From Chitinophaga pendula (lineage in GTDB: Bacteria > Bacteroidota > Bacteroidia > Chitinophagales > Chitinophagaceae), in assembly GCF_020386615.1 (NCBI RefSeq), contig NZ_CP077769.1, forward strand, positions 3,224,001-3,288,000: a stretch of 64,000 nt of DNA. The letters run 5' to 3'. Positions 46,851-55,300 of the stretch are shown piece after piece. How positions within the stretch are numbered: position 1 is the stretch's first letter; each line of letters begins with the position of its first letter. The notes below the pieces were generated by a model. It worked only from the letters and a program-made list of their open reading frames with translations, made no database searches and was not told the origin of the DNA. Both the position numbers and the translations under genes were made by a program.

Positions 46851-46902
46851 GGATCCATAATGAAATAGGCGCCTTTACCGGCGCCTATTTCATTATGGAT
46901 CC
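46851..46902. repeat. Perfect 23-bp inverted repeat with 6-nt loop
   Basis: The arms 46851-46873 and 46880-46902 are exact reverse complements (GGATCCATAATG... / ...CATTATGGATCC) around the loop TTTACC. It sits 15 bp after the stop of the actin-fold protein gene and about 60 bp before the YjbQ start. It probably ends transcription of the three-gene operon, although no T-run follows on the minus strand. On the plus side the flank is T-rich but no plus-strand gene is upstream. Confidence 0.7.
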
Positions 46903-46916
46903 TAATTTCTTTGGTT

Positions 46917-47927
46917 TTATTTTAAAGACAGCAGGAAACCAATGGTAAAGTTTGCATCCCAGTCGAATACGAAGGTATCACAATTGGTAGCGTCCTTTAT
47001 TGCCTTGTAAATATTTAAGCCGCTTTTTACTTTGATTTTATCGGAAGCATACTGGCCGGGTTCGTTCAAAACGGTAAAGCGTTCTTCTCCATCCCGTATT
47101 TCTTTTGCCAGTTCAAAAGGTACACCACCGATGATAAAACATATTTCGCGTTTACCTGCGGGGATCTTTTCTGCCAGTGATTTAATCTGCGCATATATGG
47201 CATCATCTTTCAATTCTTTCTCATAATATTTGGCACCCGGGCCTTCCAGCGACTTGATTGCATCGCCTTCCATCCAGGAAATTTTGGTATTACCGGAGCC
47301 AATATCTACTACGAAGGAGTTATCATTATAAGAGGGAGGCAACACACTCTTTAGTGCGAGTTTACCTTCCTGCTCTGCTGTTACGAGGTTAACTACATAT
47401 CCCATTTTTTTCAGCTCGCTGGAGATTGTAGCTGTTTTGGGTTCTTTCTGGGCGCCGGAGCTGATCACAAAGTGTACGTTCTTTGATTTTACACCTTTGT
47501 CAAACATTGCGCCTATATATTCTTTCAGTCCTGTTCTGATATCGGCGGTAGTCGCCATACCCTCATATACGAAGGATTTTCCGAAATCTTTTGATACGAT
47601 TTCCCAACGTTTTTCTTTATCGATTTTTACGACAAATGAATTGAAGCCGGACGCGCCTACTTCTACCACACCTTTCATTTCTCCATCTACAGGTTTTTCG
47701 GGGGTATAGTTGAAGCTCCTTCTTTCTGCCGTCTTCTTTGTTGCTGTAGTAGCGGGTTCATCTTTGGAGGTAGCTGCGGCTTCTTCTTTAACAGGAGTTT
47801 CCTTGTTAGCCGAGGCATCCAGCTTACCGCTGTCGAATGCCCAATAACCAATGCCTATGATAGGAACAGCAATAATGAGCGCTTTGATTGGCCAACGCAA
47901 CCTGGCCCAGGTTGATTTCTCTTGCAT
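46917..47927 (-). CDS. Membrane-anchored protein with an actin/Hsp70/Ppx-like (ASKHA) fold, function unknown
   Basis: The 336-aa protein has one N-terminal membrane segment (about residues 15-32) preceded by positive charges (K4, R9, R11, K15), and an Ala/Glu/Lys/Thr-rich linker to about residue 70. The folded domain shows two phosphate-loop-like signatures: VVEVGASGFNSFVVKID (~87-103) and NSFVVDIGSGNTKISWM (~205-221). LVTAEQEGKLA between them resembles the Ppx/GppA family. By the positive-inside rule the domain would face the periplasm, which is odd for an ATP-binding fold. It is the last gene of a three-gene operon with two coiled-coil proteins. I do not recognise a described family member. 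Confidence 0.65.
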   Translation of the reverse strand: MQEKSTWARLRWPIKALIIAVPIIGIGYWAFDSGKLDASANKETPVKEEAAATSKDEPATTATKKTAERRSFNYTPEKPVDGEMKGVVEVGASGFNSFVVKIDKEKRWEIVSKDFGKSFVYEGMATTADIRTGLKEYIGAMFDKGVKSKNVHFVISSGAQKEPKTATISSELKKMGYVVNLVTAEQEGKLALKSVLPPSYNDNSFVVDIGSGNTKISWMEGDAIKSLEGPGAKYYEKELKDDAIYAQIKSLAEKIPAGKREICFIIGGVPFELAKEIRDGEERFTVLNEPGQYASDKIKVKSGLNIYKAIKDATNCDTFVFDWDANFTIGFLLSLK

Positions 47928-47954
47928 ATGAAAAACTGTATTTGAGTTATTTGG

Positions 47955-49064
47955 TTAGTCTAATAATGAAAATCCTTTGTCGACCTTTTCTTCCGGTTTT
48001 AATTCATAGTAAGAATCGGCCATCTTGCTTACATTGAGCATCTTGAGGTTACGCTCATCTACTTTACGGATAAATTCCTCGAGTTCGTTCTGGGAAGGTG
48101 TACCTCCAACTGTGATGTTATTGTTCTGATCCAGAAAATCCAGGTTAGAGCGTATAGATGCAATATTCTGACTGATGGCACCTGTTGCTGCGTTCATTGC
48201 TTCCTGGAATACCCAGCCATCTTTTATATTAAATACTTCTGCCAGACCTTCTGTAGCATTTTTCATTTTTTGGGTGGCTTCCAGTTTTTTGGAGATAATT
48301 GAAATACTGCTGTCCAATGTACTCACATAGATCCTCGCAGCGCTTTCATTATCTTTTAATACTTCCAGCACTTTAGCAAACTGATTGGCGTATTGGACAT
48401 AACTTCTTGCGTTTTGTTCTTCGGCTTCTCCTTCTTTACCCAACAGGAAGGCTTTAGTCCTGGTTTCTTTAGCATCCCGGGCGTATTCATTAGCCTTTTC
48501 GGAATTGTTATTGGTGTTTTCCTGCTTACTCTTTTCCTCGAGTGCAGCGGCTTCTACCGTAAAACGTTTGGCATAGTTGTATTTTTCTTCCGCTGTCTTC
48601 TGGGCGGTTTCTCCACTCTGGATCATATCAATACGGACCCCATCTACATTTGCAATTTTGTCTTTTACTCTCTTCAGGGTATCTTTTGCATCCCGGGATA
48701 ACAACTGCAGTGTTTCGATCGGGTTGTTACGCACGATCGCTTTTTCTCCTTTAAATAGCAATACTGTTCCGAGCCTGTGTAATACTGCGATAATTTTGGG
48801 CGCCAATAGCAGCAATACTATCAGAATAATGCTGAAAATGACTAGCAGGATACTTTTGGCAGCATACTCCAGCATGATCGGGAGGAATTTGAAGAATGCG
48901 AATGCTCCACCAAGTATCAATGCCCAGAAAAAAATGTTTGCTACCGTCTTTTTCGCTTCGGGCGTCTGTAATTGATTAGGCAAATGATCGCCTAAAACCT
49001 GGAAAATTGGAAGTTGGCTCTTCAATTCTGCAGGAATGTTAACCTGTTGACTTTTATTTACCAT
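47955..49064 (-). CDS. Membrane protein with two transmembrane helices and a long coiled-coil domain, unknown function
   Basis: A 369-aa protein. After ~40 residues come two hydrophobic helices (about 43-65 and 70-92), then a highly charged helical region (about 105-300). NNPIETLQLLSRDAKDTLKRVKDKIANVDG is reminiscent of PspA/IM30-type coiled coils (a helix that begins shortly after an Asn/Pro pair). The C-terminal ~60 residues are polar. It lies 27 bp upstream of the ASKHA-fold gene and 11 bp downstream of the other coiled-coil gene. The PspA resemblance is weak and based on pattern only. Confidence 0.6.
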   Translation of the reverse strand: MVNKSQQVNIPAELKSQLPIFQVLGDHLPNQLQTPEAKKTVANIFFWALILGGAFAFFKFLPIMLEYAAKSILLVIFSIILIVLLLLAPKIIAVLHRLGTVLLFKGEKAIVRNNPIETLQLLSRDAKDTLKRVKDKIANVDGVRIDMIQSGETAQKTAEEKYNYAKRFTVEAAALEEKSKQENTNNNSEKANEYARDAKETRTKAFLLGKEGEAEEQNARSYVQYANQFAKVLEVLKDNESAARIYVSTLDSSISIISKKLEATQKMKNATEGLAEVFNIKDGWVFQEAMNAATGAISQNIASIRSNLDFLDQNNNITVGGTPSQNELEEFIRKVDERNLKMLNVSKMADSYYELKPEEKVDKGFSLLD

Positions 49065-49075
49065 AGGTTGGATGA

Positions 49076-49789
49076 TTATATAACGTTGTCTATTAAGTTC
49101 AGTGCGTGTCTGATGTCTGCTACTACTTCTGCTACTGCCGTGTTGCCGATCGATATTTTATTATCTATATCTCTGATCTGCGGTTCATATTTGCTATTGA
49201 TCTCTCTGAGTTCTTTCTGTTTGGACTGTAGTTGACGAGACAGTTCCTCCAGTTTTTTCTCCAGTTGTACAATCTCTTCTCCCAGGTTAGCTTTTTCTTT
49301 TACCTGGTTCTGTTCTATTGTTTGTTTTTGTTGCTGTTTCTGTGCGGTTTCGCGGTTGATCACATTCTGTAATTCTTCCAAGTAATACTGACCGGATGTT
49401 TTCAGTTTATCTTTACTGAGTCCTTTATCTACGTACTTCAGGGAGGTAAAAGCCGCTTTCAGGGTATTACCATCCACACTTCCCATTTCGGCCGCTGCAT
49501 TCCAGACCTCAAAAAAATCTATGCCTGGTTGGTTTAGTTTCTCCAGCATCTCCAGCACTTTTACTTTCATTTGCTTCACATCTCCTACTGGTAGGCCAGC
49601 AGCCTGTGACAAGGGAGTAATCACGGGTCCGGGTACCGTTGTTAACGGCGTATTTGATGGGGTAGCATTAGCCGAGGAGGCTGAAGGCGGTGCAGGTGCC
49701 GCAGGCTCCTGTTCCGGGCTATCCTCAAAAATCAGCTTCTTTAAACTTTTCAAGATACCGAATGAATTTTTCTCTTTTCCTTCGCTCAT
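49076..49789 (-). CDS. Cytosolic coiled-coil protein, unknown function
   Basis: A 237-aa protein with no signal peptide or membrane segment. Residues ~1-22 are Lys/Phe-rich, ~23-60 are Pro/Ala/Ser/Thr-rich, and ~65-140 form a compact helical region (LEMLEKLNQPGIDFFEVWNAAAEMG). Residues ~140-237 are a long Gln/Glu/Lys coiled coil (RETAQKQQQKQTIEQNQ...LEKKLEELSRQLQSKQKELREI). It is the first gene of the three-gene operon and divergent from an OmpR-type two-component system across 254 bp. I do not recognise it. Confidence 0.6.
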   Translation of the reverse strand: MSEGKEKNSFGILKSLKKLIFEDSPEQEPAAPAPPSASSANATPSNTPLTTVPGPVITPLSQAAGLPVGDVKQMKVKVLEMLEKLNQPGIDFFEVWNAAAEMGSVDGNTLKAAFTSLKYVDKGLSKDKLKTSGQYYLEELQNVINRETAQKQQQKQTIEQNQVKEKANLGEEIVQLEKKLEELSRQLQSKQKELREINSKYEPQIRDIDNKISIGNTAVAEVVADIRHALNLIDNVI

Positions 49790-49854
49790 AGGTGCTCTTT
49801 ATAATGCTAAAAATAGCAAATTTCTTGATCCAAGCATATGTTTTTAAGTTAATT

Positions 49855-49862
49855 CAAAGATA
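49855..49862 (-). promoter_or_regulatory. Candidate -7 promoter box for the three-gene operon
   Basis: The minus-strand sequence TATCTTTG matches TAnnTTTG, 66 bp upstream of the first coiled-coil gene. No -33 TTTG is seen at standard spacing. The rest of the 254-bp divergent gap to the response regulator is AT-rich. Confidence 0.4.
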
Positions 49863-50043
49863 TAATGTACTGAAAGACATAGATAAGCGGCCTGATATCT
49901 CCTATTTTGCCCCTTTTTTGCCACTGGTGTATTGACTTGATCCCTACCCTGCACTATATACTATTTGTCAGTAAATTACGAATTCAAAAAACAAACCATG
50001 ACAACATTCAGATTTCTTTCAGATTCTATCAATAATTTTACAG

Positions 50044-50718
50044 ATGAAAATTCTCATCATAGAAGATGAAGTTGATCTGGCGCAAAGTATTGGAAGTTAT
50101 CTCGCCGATGAACATTATTTGTGTGAGTATGCAGTCTCATTTGCAGCGGCGATGGAAAAAATCGACATTTATGAGTACGATTGCATCCTACTTGACCTGA
50201 TGTTACCAGGAGGTGATGGTTTTAGGATACTTGAGGAATTGAAAACCCAGGGGAAGAGGGATGGTGTTATCATTATATCAGCAAAAAATTCTCTCGAGGA
50301 CAAGATTAAAGGACTTCAAACGGGTGCGGATGATTATCTTACAAAGCCCTTTCATTTATCTGAGTTGGCTGCACGTATATATTCGCTTATCCGACGCAAG
50401 CAGTTTGAAAATGTTAATGTTATAGAGCAGAATGAATTAAAGATCAACCTGCTCAGTAAAGTCGTTACTGTAAACGAGCATCCTATCCCGCTTACAAAAA
50501 AAGAATTCGACCTGCTTCTTTATTTTATCAGCAATAAAAACAAAGTAGTCTCTAAAAGTGCGTTGGCGGAGCATTTATCGGGAGAGGTGGCCGATATGTT
50601 CGACAATTATGATTTTATTTATGTGCATGTCAAAAATCTCAAGAAGAAGCTTTCGGAGGGAGGTTGTGAGAATTACCTGAAAACGTTATACGGTACTGGT
50701 TATAAATGGGAAATATGA
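50044..50718 (+). CDS. OmpR/PhoB-family response regulator
   Basis: A 224-aa regulator. The receiver domain (ILIIEDEVDLAQSIG; phospho-acceptor Asp51 in LLDLMLPGGDG; conserved Lys in YLTKPF) is followed by a winged-helix DNA-binding domain (about 128-224; LTKKEFDLLLYFISNKNKVVSKSALAEHL, YVHVKNLKKKL, YGTGYKW). Its stop overlaps the kinase start in an ATGA arrangement. It is divergent from the three-gene coiled-coil/ASKHA operon, a likely target by position. The gene is visibly more AT-rich than the genes in the first 10 kb. Confidence 0.92.
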   Translation: MKILIIEDEVDLAQSIGSYLADEHYLCEYAVSFAAAMEKIDIYEYDCILLDLMLPGGDGFRILEELKTQGKRDGVIIISAKNSLEDKIKGLQTGADDYLTKPFHLSELAARIYSLIRRKQFENVNVIEQNELKINLLSKVVTVNEHPIPLTKKEFDLLLYFISNKNKVVSKSALAEHLSGEVADMFDNYDFIYVHVKNLKKKLSEGGCENYLKTLYGTGYKWEI

Positions 50719-51758
50719 GTAAACTCCTACATCGTTCTCTAAAAAGGTTTATCATATACTCCGGTCTGGTATTGGTATGCAGTATACCTGTATATTATAT
50801 TACCATCAGTTTTTTATGGCAGTACGAGATGGATGAACACAATATTATTCTTACGGATGAAGCGTTGCGGGAGGATCGCTTTTTGATCGTCGGCGCTGTC
50901 ACGTTACTCACTGTCATCTTCTTTGCGTTACTGATGGCCGGCTTTATACTGCTCAACAGAAAAATATCCCATCAGCTATGGCAACCCTTCTATAAAAGTC
51001 TGGGTCAGATAAGGAATTTTCACATTCATCATCAGCGTACCTTATCTTTTGAGTCATCGGATATTGAAGAATTCTCTGAGTTGAATCAAAGTCTTGCCAA
51101 ATTGATTGCCGGAAATATTACTGCCTATGATCAGCAGAAGGAATTTGCAGATAATGCTTCTCATGAGTTGCAGACGCCGCTTTCTATTATACAGTCAAAA
51201 CTGGATCTTTTACTACAAAGCAAGCCCTTATCAGACGAGCAATATCATATTATTGAAGATGCCCACAGGGCCCTGGCAAGAGTAACCAGGATCAATAAAA
51301 ACCTGCTGTTATTGACAAACATAGAAAACAGCCAGTTCATGGATCGGGAAACACTAGATTTTTCCGGCCTAATTGAAAACAGTATAAGTCAGTTTAACAA
51401 CTTTATCACCAACAAGAACCTGCTGCTTGAGGACGCTATTCAACCGCAAGTATTTATAGAAGGTAATAAGATACTGATTGAAATATTGGTCAACAATTTA
51501 CTTACCAATGCTATCCGTCATACGGCTGAAAATACTTCTATTAAAATCTCACTTACGCCACACTTATTATCTATTTCGAATCCTGGTCCTGTTGCCCTAC
51601 GACAGGAACAAATTTTCAGGCGGTTTGCCACTGCGTCCTCCTTATCTCCCGGCACAGGGCTTGGATTAGCTATTGTAAAACAGATCAGTAACAGGTATGG
51701 ATGGAATATTAACTATTCTTTTTCTGACGGTTTGCATACTTTTCAACTCCTCTATTAG
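50715..51758 (+). CDS. Sensor histidine kinase with short extracytoplasmic loop
   Basis: A 347-aa kinase, taking the ATG at 50715, which overlaps the regulator's TGA as ATGA. Another ATG at 50706 would add three residues. Two transmembrane helices (about 12-34 and 55-76) flank a loop of only about 20 residues. A HAMP-like stretch follows, then HisKA with His150 (EFADNASHELQTPLSII) and a HATPase with LLTNAIRHT (N box) and GTGLGLAIVKQI (G box). The loop is too short for a ligand-binding domain, so sensing within or at the membrane is likely, as in envelope-stress kinases. It pairs with the preceding OmpR-type regulator. Confidence 0.9.
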   Translation: MSKLLHRSLKRFIIYSGLVLVCSIPVYYITISFLWQYEMDEHNIILTDEALREDRFLIVGAVTLLTVIFFALLMAGFILLNRKISHQLWQPFYKSLGQIRNFHIHHQRTLSFESSDIEEFSELNQSLAKLIAGNITAYDQQKEFADNASHELQTPLSIIQSKLDLLLQSKPLSDEQYHIIEDAHRALARVTRINKNLLLLTNIENSQFMDRETLDFSGLIENSISQFNNFITNKNLLLEDAIQPQVFIEGNKILIEILVNNLLTNAIRHTAENTSIKISLTPHLLSISNPGPVALRQEQIFRRFATASSLSPGTGLGLAIVKQISNRYGWNINYSFSDGLHTFQLLY

Positions 51759-51819
51759 TCATTGATCCTTTTCTAATTTACCTGCGATGCATCTATTTTA
51801 AAAAGGAATCCGGCATTTA

Positions 51820-51850
51820 TAAAAAAACCGATCCGGTCGGCCGGATCGGT
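51820..51850 (-). terminator. Rho-independent terminator of the heme-uptake-like operon
   Basis: A perfect 10-bp stem ACCGATCCGG/CCGGATCGGT with 4-nt loop (51827-51850). On the minus strand it is followed by a run of T residues (51821-51827 are A on the plus strand). It lies 22 bp after the stop of the Dabb gene. Confidence 0.82.
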
Positions 51851-51872
51851 CGTAAAGAGTAGACAATGTCTA

Positions 51873-52253
51873 TTACTCTTGCCAATAATCGAATGCCAAT
51901 ACTTTATCCAGTACGGGCTTCAGTATCTTAACGAAAGCTACATGATCCGGAGCGACCAGGTAACTGTCCCGGTCGGCCTCTGTGGCGAAACTCAGAAAAA
52001 AACAGTGGGTAAATCCGTCGTTGAGATGCTCCGGGCTATTATTGATACCGGATTCCAAGGCTTTCACCTCTTTGATTTTGGTGGACAATGCTTTAAAAGC
52101 ATCTATTACTTTTTGTACTTCCTCTTTACCCTTTTCCTCTTTGAATTTCAACAAAACCATGTGCCGCAATACTTTTGTGGTATGGTGTTCTTGTGCCTGT
52201 GTTCCTATTGCCATAAAAAATAACGTTACTGATAAAACAATATATTTTTTCAT
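51873..52253 (-). CDS. Exported Dabb-domain (stress-responsive A/B barrel) protein
   Basis: From the ATG at 52253 the protein is 126 aa with a clear signal peptide (KKYIVLSVTLFFMAIGTQAQ); a longer upstream frame adds only unconserved residues. The mature part (HMVLLKFKEEKGKEEVQKVIDAFKAL..., FTHCFFLSFATEADRDSYLVAPDHVAFVKILKPVLDKVLAFDY) is a Dabb domain, a dimeric alpha/beta barrel. Dabb proteins are usually cytosolic; export here is unusual. It is the last gene of the TonB-receptor/CobN operon, 70 bp after the CobN-like gene. A role in binding the imported tetrapyrrole is possible but inferred from position and fold only. Confidence 0.82.
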   Translation of the reverse strand: MKKYIVLSVTLFFMAIGTQAQEHHTTKVLRHMVLLKFKEEKGKEEVQKVIDAFKALSTKIKEVKALESGINNSPEHLNDGFTHCFFLSFATEADRDSYLVAPDHVAFVKILKPVLDKVLAFDYWQE

Positions 52254-52323
52254 TTCTAGGTCTTTGAAATAGGTTATTATATCTATCAAATGTAACATCA
52301 TTATGGCTATTACACTCGAAAAA

Positions 52324-55300
52324 TCAGGTCCGGGGGGGTGTTTGCCTCCACCATCCCAGTAGAAATATTAATGCCAGTCCAAGTAAGAGGCCACCTATGA
52401 GCCACCAGTCACGTCTGTTGCCGGCGGTGTGTTCGTTCAGTTCCCATCTTTTTTGTTCTACCAATTGTTTGCCAGACACCGTTTTACCGGCAGCGGTTGC
52501 TCCCGCATTAGTTTTCATCATATCCAGCTGGGCCTGGTATTTCCCGGCTAAGGCAGCCCCTCCGGGTACTCGCTGGAGGATACCTTTAATATACCTGGTT
52601 AGCCCCGGTGCATTACAGACAGCACTATTACACGCCGGCCCCTTTGCATTGACCGTGTTGGTAAGTGTGGTGGCCATGGTACGTAATTGTTCTTCGGAAG
52701 CCTGCCAGTATCCTTTTTCTGTCGCTTCCAACATGGTAGCCAACAGCGCTTGTTGTGCGAAGGGATTGTGTTTTTCAAAGTACTTATCCAGTCCTAATTG
52801 TTCCCGATCTTTTACATATACATCGTATACTTCATTCCAGTCTTCATCTTTTACCATATCCGGTGTTGTAACATCCCAGAGCATCATATTTTCGGTAAAT
52901 GCTTCCATGTACCTGGCTCCATCATAACCGTGCTCCATCATTGCTTTCATCCATTTGGGATTCAGGTATCGACTTCTGAGCTCCTTATGAAAGAAGAGAT
53001 GCAGTGGGGTACTGGTAGCATCTTCCGGATGCTGCATGTCATTGATGAACATATCCGGCTGGCGTCCTGTGGTGTTTTTGACTGCCAGGTTATAGGCGCC
53101 AAAGTAGGCAGCCACCATAGGGTGGTCCAGTATCCCATAAGCGTTGGAAGAACGGCTGAAGGCCGCGGCGTCGACATCTTTTACATTCAGTTCGAACAAG
53201 CTGCGTTGATAGTCGGCGAAGGCCTCTTCTCCATAAGCGTATGCCATTCGGTCTAGGTAAAGTTTCGATAAGGTAGTATCGCTTTTCCAGGACTCTCCTT
53301 GTTCTGTTGCGAATTCCAGGTTGGTGGAATAAGCGCCGGTATTGCCGGAGAAGATGCGAGCTGTTGCGGACTGGTTTTGCGGCTTCAGCTGCTGGCGATA
53401 CTTTTCTGTATTTTTCCAGACCCAATTTTCGTTCTCTTTTACGGCAGCTGCCAGCTTCACCGCCTTATCCAATAATTTGATCTTATCGCCAAAATGGTCT
53501 CTGTAGGTCCCTGAAGTGGTGATCAGTACGTCAATACGAGGTCTTTTCCAATTTGCGGACGGTATAAGCCGTACGTCCATCACCTGCCCTTTGGAATTCC
53601 ATACCGGCTCCACTCCCATCAGGTATAATATCTCAGCCTCTGTCACTCCTTGTGTATGGGTGATCTCCGAAGACCAGAGTACAAAGGCGATCTTTTTGGG
53701 ATAGGCACCTTTTCCATGTTTTTCTTCATATTGCAGTAACAGCTGGTCGGCCATTCTTTGTCCGAGTTCCCAGGCTTCTTTGGAAGGGACAGCTTTCACA
53801 TTAACAGGGTACGGGTTTCTACCGGAAGGTAGTGACAGGGGGTTTCTGACGGGATCATCTGAAGGACCGGTTGAGATGTACCTTCCATTCAGCGCCCTTA
53901 TTATCTGTGTAACCTCGTTGTCTGTCTGCTGTAATAATGTCTGATATTCCAGGGCCTGTTTTAATTGTAGTTGTAATAACGTGTCCTTGCCTGTATGGGA
54001 TTGTCGCGTCACCAGATCGATCGGCTGTCCTTGCAACAGTATCTGCCGCAACCATGTTTTGACCACCTCCCGTTTGTTTTTTCCCGGCGCCAATTGTTCC
54101 AGCTCTTTACCCAGCATACCTGCGACCATATCAACGAGCAATTCGCCTTGCGGTGCGTTACCTAGAATATGCCCTCCTGCCGGCATTCTCTCTTTCGACA
54201 TATTTAGCAAGTAGCGACGTACTTCCTGAATGAGTGTAGCCGGAGCCTGTTGCGCGAGGGTATCTTTGCCTATATCTTTGTCAAGTCCCTGCGCCTTTAT
54301 CTTTGCCAGGATATTTTTTTCCAGGCGTTCCTTTAATACGGCGTTTGCGGCGTCTTGCCAATCTCCGATCTTATCATACAGCAACTGCAGGGAGTCGTCT
54401 AAGCCGGCAGTGGTGGTTGTCGTAATATATCCGATTGTCAATGCGTTGGCTCTTCTTTTATTACCCGGGCCTGATCCTGCAATAAGGGGTACTACGCTGA
54501 TATGTGGTAGATTACCGATGAGGGTTCCTACCCAATCGTTGCGGGCAGGTCCTTCCTGTTTGCCAGGCATCAGTGATAGCTGCGTGAATAAGCTGATGAA
54601 TGCATGCGGCTGACAGGATCGTTTCATCCATTCATAGAAGGCGATATAGGCATGGTTGGGGGGGATCGCCTCTTTACCATATATCAGTGAAGGGTTATCC
54701 TGCAGTCCCCAGTTAGGGTGTGGCGCCAATATGATATTACCATATTGCAGGACCGGGATCAGGAATTCTTTCTGACCGGCGGCATTAGTTGTCGTCATTA
54801 ATTTACCCGGCGGAGGTCCCCATTTACGGATGACCTCTTCCTGCTGTTCTTTTGGATAACTATGGAACCAGGATAGGTATTCGGCTTCCGGTATACGGAT
54901 CACGGGGCCATTTTGTGTTCTCTTTTGTAACTCTCCGGGTGCCCATGTACCGACGTTCGAGGCATGTAAAGACATGTCTCTGGCTAACTCCGTAGCGCCA
55001 GGTAGCGGTTGTGTACCTACGTTATATCCCTCCTGCTGCCATCTTTTCAGCAGTTTTTCCAAACTGCCGGGAACATCCAGGTAAGCATCGATATCAGCTC
55101 CAACGGTAGCTTTTCCACTCCCTTCGCTATAATAGGTCACTACTATCTTTTTCTGTGCATTAGGTGTACGTCTAAGTTTTGCCCAGGCGAGCGCTCTTTC
55201 TACTCTCCAGTCTACCTGGTCCTGGATTGGCATGGTATATCTGCGCCCCTGTTCTACTTCTTCTGCTCCTATATTGATCGGTTCAAAGACACCATCTCTT

